A stretch of DNA of 64,000 nucleotides, from assembly GCA_965112735.1 (NCBI GenBank), contig OZ218958.1, forward strand, positions 2,914,001-2,978,000. Direction: 5' to 3'. Below the pieces are notes generated by a model. The model did no database searches. It saw only the letters and a list, made by a program, of their open reading frames with translations, and was not told the DNA's origin. This document shows, piece after piece, positions 20,852 to 32,151 of this stretch (within the stretch, counting starts at the first letter, position 1; every line of letters begins with the position of its first letter). Source of the DNA: Phaeosaccion multiseriatum (taxonomy: Eukaryota; Ochrophyta, other classes). The translations under genes and the position numbers were made by a program.

Positions 20852-22416
20852 CTAAGGTTTCTTGTGGGCCAGGGGGTCCCTTCGCGAAGTCCATCGTCGC
20901 TGGAGCTGCGCGTGGGTGAGGCGTCCGGCGGCGGTTGCGGCACGGTCTCTCTGTTGTAGAGGTGTATGGGCAGAGGGTAGCAGGGAGGAGGAGAAGTAGT
21001 AGTAGTAGTAGTAGAAGAAGAAGAAAGAGAAGAAGAAGAAGGAGGAGGAGGAGGAAGGGGAGGAGGTTGCGTGGGGGCCGAAAGACTTTAGGAGATGCAC
21101 ATGGATAAGAGTAGAGAGAAAGGCGGGAACGTAGGCAAAAGCCTCAGGGAGGACTGACCCTTCTCTCTATAGACAGACGCATCTCGCACTTTCTCTCTCC
21201 CTCTGTTTCTCTCCGTGCATACATAAACACACTCACGCACACCAGCGACTCCTCGAGTGGCGCAAAGTAAGAGAAGGTTTACATCGATCACAGCCGCCGC
21301 CGATACGCACTGACACTGACGCTCGTGAGGACTCCGCCCCTCCTCCTCTCATTACCACTCAGACAAAGACGTGCGGCTCGCTGAACTCCATCTAGCCCAC
21401 CCCGCCCCTCCCCACCCCTCAATCCCTCCCCTCCTACCCACCCACACAAAAGACTCACCTGACTGCCCGGCATGCCCTCAAAAGCCCTCTTGAGCTGGTC
21501 CTGCTTCTCAATGTAATCTCTGCACGACTTGGGCAGTAGAGTCACGTCCTCGAGCTTCTTGGCCAGGCGGAGGCACTCCCCCACAGAGAGATTGCCCGTC
21601 ACCTTGTCAGAGGAGTCCGAAGAATCCGCTGTTGTGGTTTGTTTGTGTTGTTGTAGCCATTGATTGTGTTGGGAGAGACAGAGAGATGTGTGGAGAAGCA
21701 GAAGCAGAAGGAGGGCGGGGGGGTGATGAGCGAGAGGGGAGCGAGGGTTCATAGGGTGGACATGAGCACGCACTGCGATGTGGTGGGCGATAAAAAAATA
21801 AAAATTAGGGATGAAGTCTGAGTGCTGTCCCTTCCCGTCATTGCAGCCTGCGTTGCGCGTTGACGGCAGCCAACAGTGGTGAGGCCGGAGCCCGCACGAT
21901 CCTACTTGCACTGCTGCTGCTGCTGGTGGTGCTGCTGTGGGCAATGATCCTTACTTCACCCCGCATGATAAACGATCACCACAGCCAGCACTGCGGCCAC
22001 TGCAATCCCGCTACGCAAGGCAGCAAACCATAATGTAGCGGACAGCAGCACGGAGTGCCCCACACAGTCTCTGATCCTCCCCGATCAGGATAAGGCAGGG
22101 GGGAGGTTAGCATGTTGAGAAAGAGTGGCCGCCGAAATGGGGATCGCCTCCAAATCCTTTGCGGGCGGTCCACCCCGTGCGCTCCTTGCCCCCCGCCTCC
22201 ACGTCTGTGCACCATGCTCCTCTCCTGCGCCTTCTGTCCCTCATTCCCTCTCCCTCCCATGCCCTGTCAGCTGCTCTTGTGCAAAGGGAAAAAGGGGGGT
22301 GGGGGAAATGCACAAATGTTCCCCTCACCTGAGCTCGCCACAAAGTTCTCCGTCTTGTAGGACGAGGCGGAGGAGGATGAGATGCGCCTGGCCAGCTTTG
22401 ATTCCGTTTCAGTCAT
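20852..22416 (-). CDS. Small unknown protein, three exons
   Basis: Minus-strand exons 22329-22416 (ATG 22416), 21459-21628 and 20852-20950 join in phase to 118 residues; the first two are the more secure. The N-terminus is Ser-rich (KLARRISSSSASSYKTENF). The middle carries a probable helical segment, GECLRLAKKLEDVTLLPKS then CRDYIEKQDQLKRAFEGMPG. The proposed last exon is basic and ends DPLAHKKP before TAG. There is no signal peptide or membrane segment, and I do not recognise the family. The gene follows the ABC transporter on the same strand, 501 bases beyond its stop. Exon 3 is chosen because its acceptor follows CTACAACAG in the right phase; other choices are possible. Confidence 0.5.
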
Positions 22417-22917
22417 GGTGCTTGCGCGCTGAAGGTCCTCTCTGTGCCTATATCTCTACTCGCTGATTGAAGTGCGTTGAGAAGGTGGAGAGGTCCCCAG
22501 GGGGGCACACAAAATCGAGGAGAGCGAGATGGCGAGTCCGACATCCCTCACAAAACAAAACTTGCAGCGCAGAACAAACAAAACAAAGAGAAATGAGGAA
22601 AACTCGTATATATACACGTAGAGAGAAGCCCTCTCTAATGTGGCACTGAAAACATTCGACGGAAAACGACCCATCGCAACTCTACTTTTGTCCTGATGGG
22701 AGAGGAGACCATCAGACATTCCTCTGAGATGATGAGATAGATGGCCCTGTTGCTGATACTGCTGACTGCTGTTGCTGCTGGTGTCGTTGTGCGGTCACCT
22801 ATATTCGAGATCGACCCCTGACGTCCTACCTGCTTCCTGCTACGTCGGCGGCCAGTAGTACGCTACCAAAGAATAGGTCAGTGCTTGTGACTTTGTGCTG
22901 CTGCCACTTTCTTTGCC

Positions 22918-25900
22918 TCAGCGCGAGAACCACTTCCCGAGCTCGGCCCAGGGTCCTCTTCCTCCTCCACCACCACCCCCAACTGTCGCTGCTGCTGTTG
23001 CTCCTCCCCCTCCTTCTCCCCCTCCTCCTCCCCCGACTGCCACTGCTCCTCCTCCTCCTCCTCCTCCTCCTCCTGCCCCTGCCACTGCTGCTGCTCCTCC
23101 ATCTCCTCCATCACCCCCCCCATGACCGCTGTCGCTATCGCTGTCCTGATGCCCGACACTGAGCACGACCTTCTCCTCCTTCCCCTCCTCCTCCGCACTG
23201 GAGGTGTGGTGTGGCGCGATGCGAGCCACCTCGAAGCTGTCGGCGGTTACCTATCGAGACCAGCGAGGTATTGAGGCATTGGGTCAGTCATATGTGTGTG
23301 AAACTCTTCTTTGCGATAAGGAACTAGTACGTTAACTCCGGGGATTATGAGCCGATCAACAAACGCGTGCGCGTACGCACACACATGGCCATCAGTCAGT
23401 CAGCCATTGAGTCATTGAGTCAGTACATACACAGAGAGGGAGCGCTAGAGTCAGAGAGAGCGACACATACACGCACAGTAAAAACGCCATCCTCCTGACC
23501 TTTAGCTTGGTGGTGTGGTAGTCCATGAGAGAGGGCCTGTGACCCACGCTGACAATGGACAGGTCGGGCAGGTCCTTGGCAAGCAGCTCGAACATGCGCT
23601 GCTCGTTGCTGAGGTCCAGAGCAGACGTGGCCTCGTCAAGCACTGCCAGCTTGGGCTTGTTGAACAACAGCCGAGCGAACGCCTAAGCGAGTAAACATTG
23701 AGAGATAGGATAGGAAAAATGGGTGTTAAAGCCGGCGCAAACGAACGAAGCCTCACTCTCCAGCCTCGCTCTCTCGCTCTCTCTCTCTCTCTCTCCATCC
23801 CTCCCGTCTCCCTCTCACTCACCAGCCGCTGCTGCTCTCCGAGGGACAGCACATCAGACCAGCTCCTCTCGGACTGCAGCCCCTTGTAAGGATCTCCCTC
23901 GCCCATCAGCACGGCAAGGTTGCCCAAGTCAACGGCTCGCAGCAGCCCCAACACCTCTTCATCTTCGCCCCTCACGGACGTCGCCAGCGGTGAATCGGAG
24001 GCCGGCAGATGACCACTTTTGCCACTTGCTGATGCTGTTGAGGGCGTTCCACTTTCCCCCTCCTCTTCCTCTCCTGAGCAGGCAGCAAGAGGGATGAAAG
24101 GGAGGGGGGTGGTGGGAGTGAGGTGATTGCGTGCTGAGGGGCAGGAGGGGAAGGAGGGACGGACCAACGGACGGAGGGAGGGAGGGAGGGGAGAAGGGAG
24201 GGACGGAGGGAGGGAGGGGAGGGAGGGAGGGAAGGAGGGAGGGAGGAAAGGAGGGGGAGGAGGGAAGGGAGGGAGGGAGGGAAGGGGAAGGGAAGGGAGG
24301 GAGGGAGGGAAGGAAGGAGGTGATGCCTACCTTGGACGAAAGGGTACGTGATTTGGTCCCTTAGCTTGCCAAGTGTGCAATACGGCTTCTGAGGCAGGAA
24401 GAAGACGTCTTCTAAGGGGGGACGGCTGATGTGCCCAGACCCTGTAGGTAGGTGGGTGTTTAGGGGAGGGAGAGAGAGAGAGAGGGAGGGAGGAAAGGAG
24501 GGAGGGAGGAGGGAGGGAGGGAGGGAGGGAGGGAGGGAGGGAGGAAGGGAGGGAGGGAGGAAGGAAGGGAGCCGGGGCATGGTCAGGGCACACACCCGTC
24601 AGTTGGATGAGCATCGTGTGTACGTCCCCATGCCCACACCATGGAATAGACGAGAGGGACATACACACATATCACCTACACGTACACACCCTCTTTCCTT
24701 ACACCCACTCACCCACTCACCCACCCACCCACCCACCCACACCCTCACCCACCCACTTATCCATTGTCATCCCGCCCACCCACCCACCTGCACTCCACAG
24801 CCCCGCGAGTGCCCTGAGCAGGCTGCTCTTGCCGGTGCCCGATTCCCCTACAATGAGGAGCTTGTCGCCCCTGGGCAGGGTGAGAGACACGTCCCTAACC
24901 AGCACTCTCTCCCCGTCCGGAGTGGTGACTGTGAGCCCCTCGAGCTCCAAGATGTTGGGGTTGATGTTGGTAGTATGGGCGCCGGTGTGGGTATCTGTGA
25001 GGGTGTCGGTGCTACCCTCTGCTCGTAGTACGTCCATCGAGATACCCGCGAACGGAACCCCTGCTACAACAACTGCTGCTGCACCGGCTGCGATACCCCC
25101 TGCTGCTGTGGAGTGCCCGATGTCGACCTCCTTCCTCTCTGTGGTGAAGGCCGTCTCCTGCAGGGTCAGCAGCCCCGTCGGTCTCTCCCTCTTCTCCTCG
25201 CCTGGTGCCGCTGCTGCTGCGGCTGCTGTATCACCAACTGCTGTGGCGACCCCCTCCTCCCCCATCACTTCCTCCTTCCCCTCCTCCTCTTCGGCCTTTT
25301 GCATCCGGGCCAGAAACTCCCCCAATCGCTCCACACCAGCCGAAAACTGACTTAGTCCCTCAAATTGGTTTACGATGAGACTTAAGTCCCCAAGGATATG
25401 GTTGAAGGCCCCGTAGGATTGACTCACCACGCCGAGCTCGATGGCACCCTTAAAGTAAAGGGGCGCCACCACAAAGCCCGGTAGCACCTGCGCAGTAGGA
25501 GGGAGGGAGACAGAGGGAAAGAGAGGGAAACAGAGACAGAGAGAGAGGGAGAAAGGTCACATCGTGAGACAGAGAGAGATCACATGTTTGATTCAGGCTG
25601 GAAACAAATTGATCGTGCCCATGTGGGAAGGAAGGAAGGAAGGAAGGACGAGTCAAAGGTAGACATAACACATGAGGGGTGAAACACAAACCAGTGCTAT
25701 ACACGCACGCACATACCTGGATGAGATATCGATAGCCGGTGGTGAAGAACTCGAGATTCCGCTGCGTCATGATAACCTCCCCAGCGTTGTCCAGCACCTT
25801 CTGTAACCGCCGCTTCATCTCCCTCAGCTCCAACTGCTCCCCTCTGTAGAAGGCAATGGACTCGGCATTCTCCCTCACCCGAACAAGACTGTAACGGAAA

Positions 25901-26578
25901 TCGGCCTCCCTGGTCAGCTGCTCAAAATTCAGCCCCACCAATTGCTTCCCCAAGGCGACGGTCACAGCCGTACCAAACGAGGCATAGGCGATGATGGCGG
26001 CGAATAGTTGGGGGTAGATCTTGTATAGGATGGAGGAGAAGGAGACGAGGTCGATGCAGGAAGTCAGGATAGTGATGAGAAACTGCAGACTGACGGCGGT
26101 GAAGGCCTTGACGTCTTCGGCGATGCGCTGGTCTGGGTTGTCAATCTCTCGGTCCGCCTCCAAAGCATAGTAGGCCTGACCGGCGCAGTAAATGTCCATG
26201 ACGCGAGTGGTCATCCACGCTCGCCAAGCCAGGGACAGCTTCTCTCGCTGATAACGGTAGTAGACAGAAACGGGGACCCCGGCCACGAGACAGCCCATGA
26301 AGCGCTGCAGCATGACGTTGAACTGCTCCGGGTCCTTCTGACTGAGAGCCGTCCAGAAGTCCCGCCCCACATAGGAGAAGGCCACGGATACCCCACTGTT
26401 GAGGAGGGTGAGGGCGATGACTCCTGCCAGCAGCCAACGGGCCGACTCCTCCTCCTGAAAGAAGGGTTTGGCCATGTCTTGGAAGAGGGACAGTTGCTCC
26501 TTCACGTTGGATGCCTTGCGCTTGAACGGGAGCTCTTCTTCCTCCTCCTCCCCCTCCTGCTGCTCTCCTGCCCCGCCT

Positions 26579-26611
<33 letters not shown>

Positions 26612-27114
26612 ATGGTGGTTGTTGAGCTGGTCTGCTCTCCCTCCCCGGCCTCCCCTTCTCCCATGGCAGAAAGGACGGTGCGTCTGTGTGCGCTCGTGTC
26701 GAAGAAGAAGGAAGGAGCAGAGAGACTTGCTCCCTCCACATCGTCTGCCCCAGCACCTGCTGCTGCACCTCCCTGCTGCTGGTGTCCAGCGCTGGGAAAG
26801 AGGCCCAGGGCAGACACTCGGGAACGAGTACCCTCGCATCTTCCTGCAAGGGTTGTGGTGGTGGTGGTGGTGGTGGTGCTACTCCTACTACTTCGTATCG
26901 CCTCTACCCCCGAGGTTTCACGCAGGCCAAGCGAAGTGGGCTTATCTATCGCTCCTGGTCCTCTGGATGAGACTGGCAAGGCGACGAAGGCCCCTGTCCT
27001 CGCCTGACAAGTGAAGGCGTTGGCCGCCGTCAGAAGAGAGTGAGACATCATCACAGACACCAGCGCTGCTCCGACGTAGTGCGAGGATCGTACACATGTC
27101 GTGGATGTCTTCAT
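22918..27114 (-). CDS. ABC half-transporter, ABCD/SbmA-BacA-like, probably plastid-targeted
   Basis: Six phase-consistent exons: 25717-27114, 24788-25487, 24331-24441, 23823-24073, 23500-23682, 22918-23250; 991 residues. The start ATG 27114 opens a hydrophobic leader (ALVSVMMSHSLLTAANAFTC) whose ANAF resembles the ASAF junction of heterokont plastid presequences. Then comes a Ser/Thr/Glu-rich stretch, and from about 200 a membrane domain of the ABC_membrane_2 type (DIYCAGQAYYALE, IDNPDQRIAEDVKAF, VVAPLYFKGAIELGV). The nucleotide-binding domain has Walker A GESGTGKSS (about 680-688), Q-loop FLPQKPYCTLG, signature LSLGEQQR (about 812-819), Walker B LAVLDEATSALD (about 832-843) and switch His in VGHRPS (about 868). 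A Gly-rich tail ends the protein. Arabidopsis ABCD2 and bacterial BacA/SbmA share this layout. Substrate unknown. Confidence 0.85.
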
Positions 27115-27623
27115 GCGGCCACGCGGTCTTCTTTCTAATTAATGCTGATCTTCTTTCTCCCCTCTCCCCTTCTTTTTCTCTTCGCTCTCAGCTACTAAGG
27201 GGCGCATAGCAGGCCTAGCATCCTGTCATCCATCAATGTAGGCCTTGTCTCTCCTCTCCTTGTGCCCTGGCCTTCTTCCCTTTCGTATCGCGCGCTGGTT
27301 GCCGGAGCGTGGCTGAATGAAAACAACTCGTGACTCAGGAGGCTGGAGGACCAACTGGCGAGCTTGAGGGGTGGCGAAAAACAAAAACAGCACAGAGGAG
27401 GGCAGCAGAGCGAAAGCGATAGCTGATTGAAGGAGGATAGGGTTCAATCCTCCCCGGCAGCCAAGACTGGCGCGTTTGCGAGGCTGAGGAGAGCTTTGCA
27501 TGGCATGTGAGCCCGTGGGGGAATACCTTTTATGGGATTTGACGATTTGACAGAACTGCTGCTTGCACAGGCCTTGCACCACAACAGAGTAACAGGCCAG
27601 GAACTTGGAAGAAAGGACTCGCG
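27115..27623. promoter_or_regulatory. Shared divergent promoter region
   Basis: The ABC transporter starts leftward at 27114 and the next gene rightward at 27624, so this 509-base stretch must carry both 5' regions. No defined motif was recognised. Confidence 0.4.
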
Positions 27624-28681
27624 ATGCTTTTCTTCAGGGTGTTGTTCGTGCTGTCCTTGCTGCTCACAGTAGCCATCACAGACGGGCTCAAGGGCAGAAG
27701 TGGATTCGTCGTTCCGGCCACTTCCGCCATTGAGAGCTGCAGCAGCAGCAGCAGCAGCAGCAGTTGCATGAGCAGGAGGAGAACGGATGGGAGCCAAAAC
27801 CATCCTCGCGACTGGGAAGAGATGGGTCTAAGGGGCAGCAGCAGGATTAGGAGGAGGGCGCCATCGGGAGGATCAAGGACAAGGCTGATGCAGTTGCATC
27901 AGTATCGCACACGCTCCCCTCCCGGCGGTCCCCCCCCCCCGCCTATGGTGGACGACCGTCCCGACAGCCCTACCCCCGAACTACGAATACTGAAAGACAT
28001 GGAGAGAGTGGCCGTACTGGAAGGCTGGCTGCCTGGCGTGGACGTGGGCAATAAGATGGGGGTGGAGAGGCAGCGAGTGATGATGGACATGGTGAAGTGG
28101 AGGGAGGGCACAGGTGGGGCGAGGAGGCGGCGGCTGTCGGTGGGCGCGTGTAGAGGGAGCAAGGTCGATGCCATTGCCTGTGTGGAGGTTGGGCCTGACA
28201 ATCGCGGCTTTGGATCCTTTCTGCGCATGGACAAGGTGAGGTGGAGGAGGAGGAGGAGGAGGAGGAAGGAAGTGTAGATCCGCGAGGAGAACAAGAACAA
28301 AAGCAGGAAGGAAGGAAGGAATGAATGAAGGAAGAATGAAGGTAACTCCATTGAACAGGGAGTTAGCCTTTCTACTGCTTCTCTTCTCTCTAGCTCACGC
28401 TCTCAATCCCTCTCAATCCCTCCCCGTCCCCCCACCACTCCCCTCCCTCTTGTCTCTTCCTCCCGCTGTACTCGACCATCCTCTTCTTTCCTGTCCTTTA
28501 CCTTCAGGTCATGACCGTGTCCCTCATCTGCGTGGCCCCCACCTCTGCCCATATGACTGTGGGCGCCTTCCTGATACAGCAACTCCGGTACCTCTCCACG
28601 GAGTGGGAGGTCTCGTTCGACATATCCCCCTTAAAGAAAACCGCAGAGGGGCGCTATTACCTCAAGTCCTTTGGCAAATAA
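27624..28681 (+). CDS. Unknown protein with hydrophobic leader and conserved C-terminal domain
   Basis: Two exons, 27624-28235 and 28508-28681, phase 0, 261 residues. The N-terminus (FFRVLFVLSLLLTVAITDG) is a clear signal peptide, followed by GRSGFVVP and a Ser-rich stretch, which together could be a bipartite plastid presequence (inference). A disordered Arg/Pro-rich linker precedes the conserved part, which runs from about residue 120 (TPELRILKDMERVAVLEGWL) through VDAIACVEVGPDNRGFG and, in exon 2, VSLICVAPTSAHMTVGAFLI to RYYLKSFGK. The order of an acidic strand, a variable loop and a VAPT...A.L helix is reminiscent of GNAT acyltransferases, but the pyrophosphate loop is not clear, so I do not assign it. 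The gene is divergent from the ABC transporter. Confidence 0.6.
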
Positions 28682-29199
28682 CCCGCTTGGCCCCACACCT
28701 TTGGGGGTATGGATATCCGGAGGAGTGAGTCCTTCTCCTGTGGGTACAACCCTCTCTCACGCAGGAGGAGGAGGAGGAGGAGGAGGAGGAGGTGGTGCCA
28801 TATGAGCACGCTCATTCGTTTTATTTTTTTAATTTAGATAAGACAAGAGTGTTCTGTAGAAGGACAGAAACACGAACATCACGACTCTTTGTTGCCTTCA
28901 CTAAGCAATGTCCATGTCCGGACTAGACGGAGCCAAAGGCACCTCCGGGCATTCCTGTAAAAGACACTCCAAACCTTTGGCTAAGAGCCCTACGGACGTC
29001 TCAGCCATGCCATTTGTGCCGCTCCTTCGTGCCTACACCCGTGTAACGCTACACACACATATGAGCATATCTGAGTAAGGTCCTGAGCCATGGGTGGTAG
29101 TCGGTTATCGGCAAGTCGAGCGACACGGTAGAGTGCCAAGGCCGTCTATGGCTCGACTTACAACACGTCCAGTGCATGCAGCACTTGCTTAGTATTCGC
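28682..29199. other. Spacer between convergent genes
   Basis: Contains a (GGA)n run (about 28762-28790) and an AT-rich patch at 28818-28845, compatible with 3' UTRs from both sides. No gene seen. Confidence 0.5.
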
Positions 29200-29688
29200 T
29201 TAGCCGCTATGCCCCCCTTCCATGCTGCGAACGAGCACGCCGAGCTCTCGCTGCAGGCGGGCGTTGAAGGCGTTAGCGGTGGCCTCTGCTGCCACCGATG
29301 CTGCCACGTCCATCTCGCTGCGATGCTTGCCCTCCAGATCCTTGAGCGTCAGGAAAAGCTGTTCAATCTCGGCCTTGTTGGCGGCGCACTCTACTTGCAG
29401 ACGGTCAACGGAATCTAGAAGCTGTCGTTCACGTCGTTGAAGCTCGTCCTTCTCAGCCTCGAAGTCCCTTCGCAGCCGCTCTTCCTCGGCCCGAGAAGCG
29501 GCAATCACACCTCTCAGACGTTCATTCTCATTCTGGGCCTGGAAAATTATCCTCGCCTGGCCCTCGATGGATTGCCGGAGGAAACGCTCATGGAATTGGT
29601 TGGTCGCCCTCTCTGATTGGAGCGAAAGTACCGGATCCTCCGCGACGCTGAGGTTGGCCTGAGCGAGCGTGCTGGTCGTCAGAGACAT
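29200..29688 (-). CDS. Small coiled-coil protein
   Basis: Single exon of 162 residues from ATG 29688 to TAA at 29202-29200. From about residue 40 almost the whole chain is a predicted coiled coil with regular Glu/Arg/Leu spacing (ARIIFQAQNENERLRGVIA, RAEEERLRRDFEAEKDELQ, EIEQLFLTLKDLEGKH). The C-terminal portion is Ala-rich and ends RSMEGGHSG. An in-frame GTG lies 15 bases upstream, but ATG 29688 is the first methionine. No family is recognised; cytoskeletal or scaffold roles are common for such proteins, but nothing here proves one. It is divergent from cystinosin, whose ATG lies 557 bases away. Confidence 0.6.
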   Translation of the reverse strand: MSLTTSTLAQANLSVAEDPVLSLQSERATNQFHERFLRQSIEGQARIIFQAQNENERLRGVIAASRAEEERLRRDFEAEKDELQRRERQLLDSVDRLQVECAANKAEIEQLFLTLKDLEGKHRSEMDVAASVAAEATANAFNARLQRELGVLVRSMEGGHSG

Positions 29689-30244
29689 GACCACTGTGCT
29701 CACGGAGGGTGATTGTCTTGCTGTGCGATAAATCAGTTGTCTTTATTTTTTGGATGAAGAGGTCTGAGCTCTGCGCTAAACCTAACGCCTTGTTTTCTTT
29801 CTTACTCCACTCTTTGAGGGGTGGGTGAAGGGAAGAGTGATACCCTCCCTCTCCCACCTTCTCAACCCTCCTGTGCCTACATATGATAGAGGACAAAGCC
29901 TAAAAGGACGAAAAGAAGAGGAAAGAGAAAAAAAAAGATGGCGTGTTGGTTCTCCTGACTTCACAGGTTGGCAATTTCTCGTTCCCGGTTCCGAACTTCG
30001 ATATGGAACTTCCGCGGTCCTGCCCACCCTTCACCGCTTTGTATACATGTCTGGAGTCAATACTCCGAGCAGAAGCGAAGATTTACTACGCCCTCTGCTA
30101 CAACCCCCCGGAGAACCGAGCGGGAGCATCAATCGGGGTGAGGAGAGAGGAGAAGAAGCAGGAGACTTTGCCCCCGCCTTCGTGACGAGACGTCGTAGAT
30201 GGAGGTGGTGGAGGCCGAATAGTAAAGGCTGCTTTCGGGAGACC

Positions 30245-32116
30245 ATGACGGCGGGGGCTTGGGCAGGGGACCTTCGACGGGCAGTGATCTTGCTGGGGAG
30301 CTTGGCAGCAGTGGGTATCGTCCTGGCCCTCGCCATCCCCCCCTCCTCGCAGCTCAACGGCCCCTGGAAATTTATATCGGGTAAGTGAGTGTCTGTCAAA
30401 GGAGGGGAGGGAGAGACAGCTTGACTGTAGCGCGCCACAGTGCTCTCTGATGGTCGTGAGGACGGAGGTGGGGTGGGTTTATTTATTGACTTGATTGGAA
30501 GGAGGTGGGTGGGTTGGTCTGGGGCTTGGTTTGTTGGACCTGTGGGGGGCTGCTTGCAAGGTTGACCGGCAAGAGGTACAGTATTACTGCGTAGACTGGC
30601 TTCTTACTTTGCTCTCCTACGGTCGTAACTTATTAAACGTGGTAACTTGGAGCGTCACACATCCGAGGAGGCTACTTCCCTATGTTGGCTACGACCCCTG
30701 ATTGCGCTATATCCACCCCTCGTATCCTTCCTTCCACCCCCCCCCCGCCAACCCCTCCCTTTTCCACTGTGAGGTGTCATTGGGTACACGTACTTCTGTG
30801 CCTGGAGCGTTTCGTTCTGGCCGCAGATTTGGGCCAACTTCAGAACCAAAAATGTGTCCGGCCTTTCCAATGGTGAGCGGGGGTGAAGGGAAGTGAAGCA
30901 AAGTCAGCCTGTCCCATGGGGAGTGAAGTGAGCACTGACTGCAACACGAGAGAAGAGAAGAGGTACAGCGAAGAGCGTACATTACAAGGGAGGGTACAAG
31001 CCTTGGTGGGGGGGGGGGATGGACGGATCAAAGACCCCCTTCACTGCTCTCCATCTCCTTCCACGCTCTCCATCTGATTTGTTTGTTGACTTGCTGACCT
31101 CTTGACCTGCCCCTTTCTCTCTTGTCCTGTGTGCCTGCCTCAGACTTCCAAGTGCTGAACTTGCTGGGCTTCTCCTTCTACGCGGCCTTCACGTGCGCCT
31201 TCTTCTTCTCCAAGGACATCAACACCGCCTATACAAAGAGGCACCACGGGCAAACCAACAAGGTGCAGCTCAACGGTGAGTCAGAGAGAGCGAGAGGGAG
31301 GGAGGGAGGGGGGCGGAGGGAGAGGGGAGGGGAGGGTGACGGAGAGGGGGGGGGGAGAGGGAGGGAGGGAGGGAGGGAGGGAGAGGGAGGGAGGGAGGGA
31401 GGGAGAGGGAGGGAGGGAGGGAGGAGGGAGAGGGAGAGAGGGTCGTCACGCGCAGGTGAACTCAAGTGTGAGTCGAGTGAGGCTCGCACTCACGCACGCA
31501 CTCACGCACGCACGTAGGTGCCCATGATCCGCAGTCATACAGCGTCATCCTCAGCTCCTTCCTTCAGCCAATAGAGACGAGCCTTGAAGAAGACAACCTC
31601 CTCAAAGCCAAAGAAAGCCGAAATATGCATCATTCCTTCCCCCTCCCTGCCATGTTGCATGTTGCCGCCCTTGACCCATACATGTCCTGCCCGCTGCTGC
31701 TGCTGCTGCTGCTGCTTCTGTCTGCGCCTGTCTTCCATTTCCCTTTTACTCCTCCTCTTCTTCTCCTCCTCCTCCTCCTCCTCCTCCTCCTCCTCCTCCT
31801 CCTCCTCCTCCTCCTCCTCCTCCTCCTCCTCCTCCTCCTCCTCCTCCTCCTCCTCCTCCTCCTCCTCCTCCTCCTCCTCCTCCTCCTCCTCCTCCTCCTC
31901 CTCCTCCTCCTCCTCCTCCTCCTCCTCCTCCTCCTCCTCCTCCTCCTCCTCCTCCTCCTCCTCCTCCTCCTCCTCCTCCTCCTCCTCCTCCTCCTCCTCC
32001 TCCTCCTCCTCCTCCTCCTCCTCCTCCTCCTCCTCCTCCTCCTCCTCCTCCTCCTCCTCCTCCTCCTCCTCCTCCTCCTCCTCCTCCTCCTCCTCCTCCT
32101 CCTCCTCCTCCTCCTC

Positions 32117-32151
<35 letters not shown>

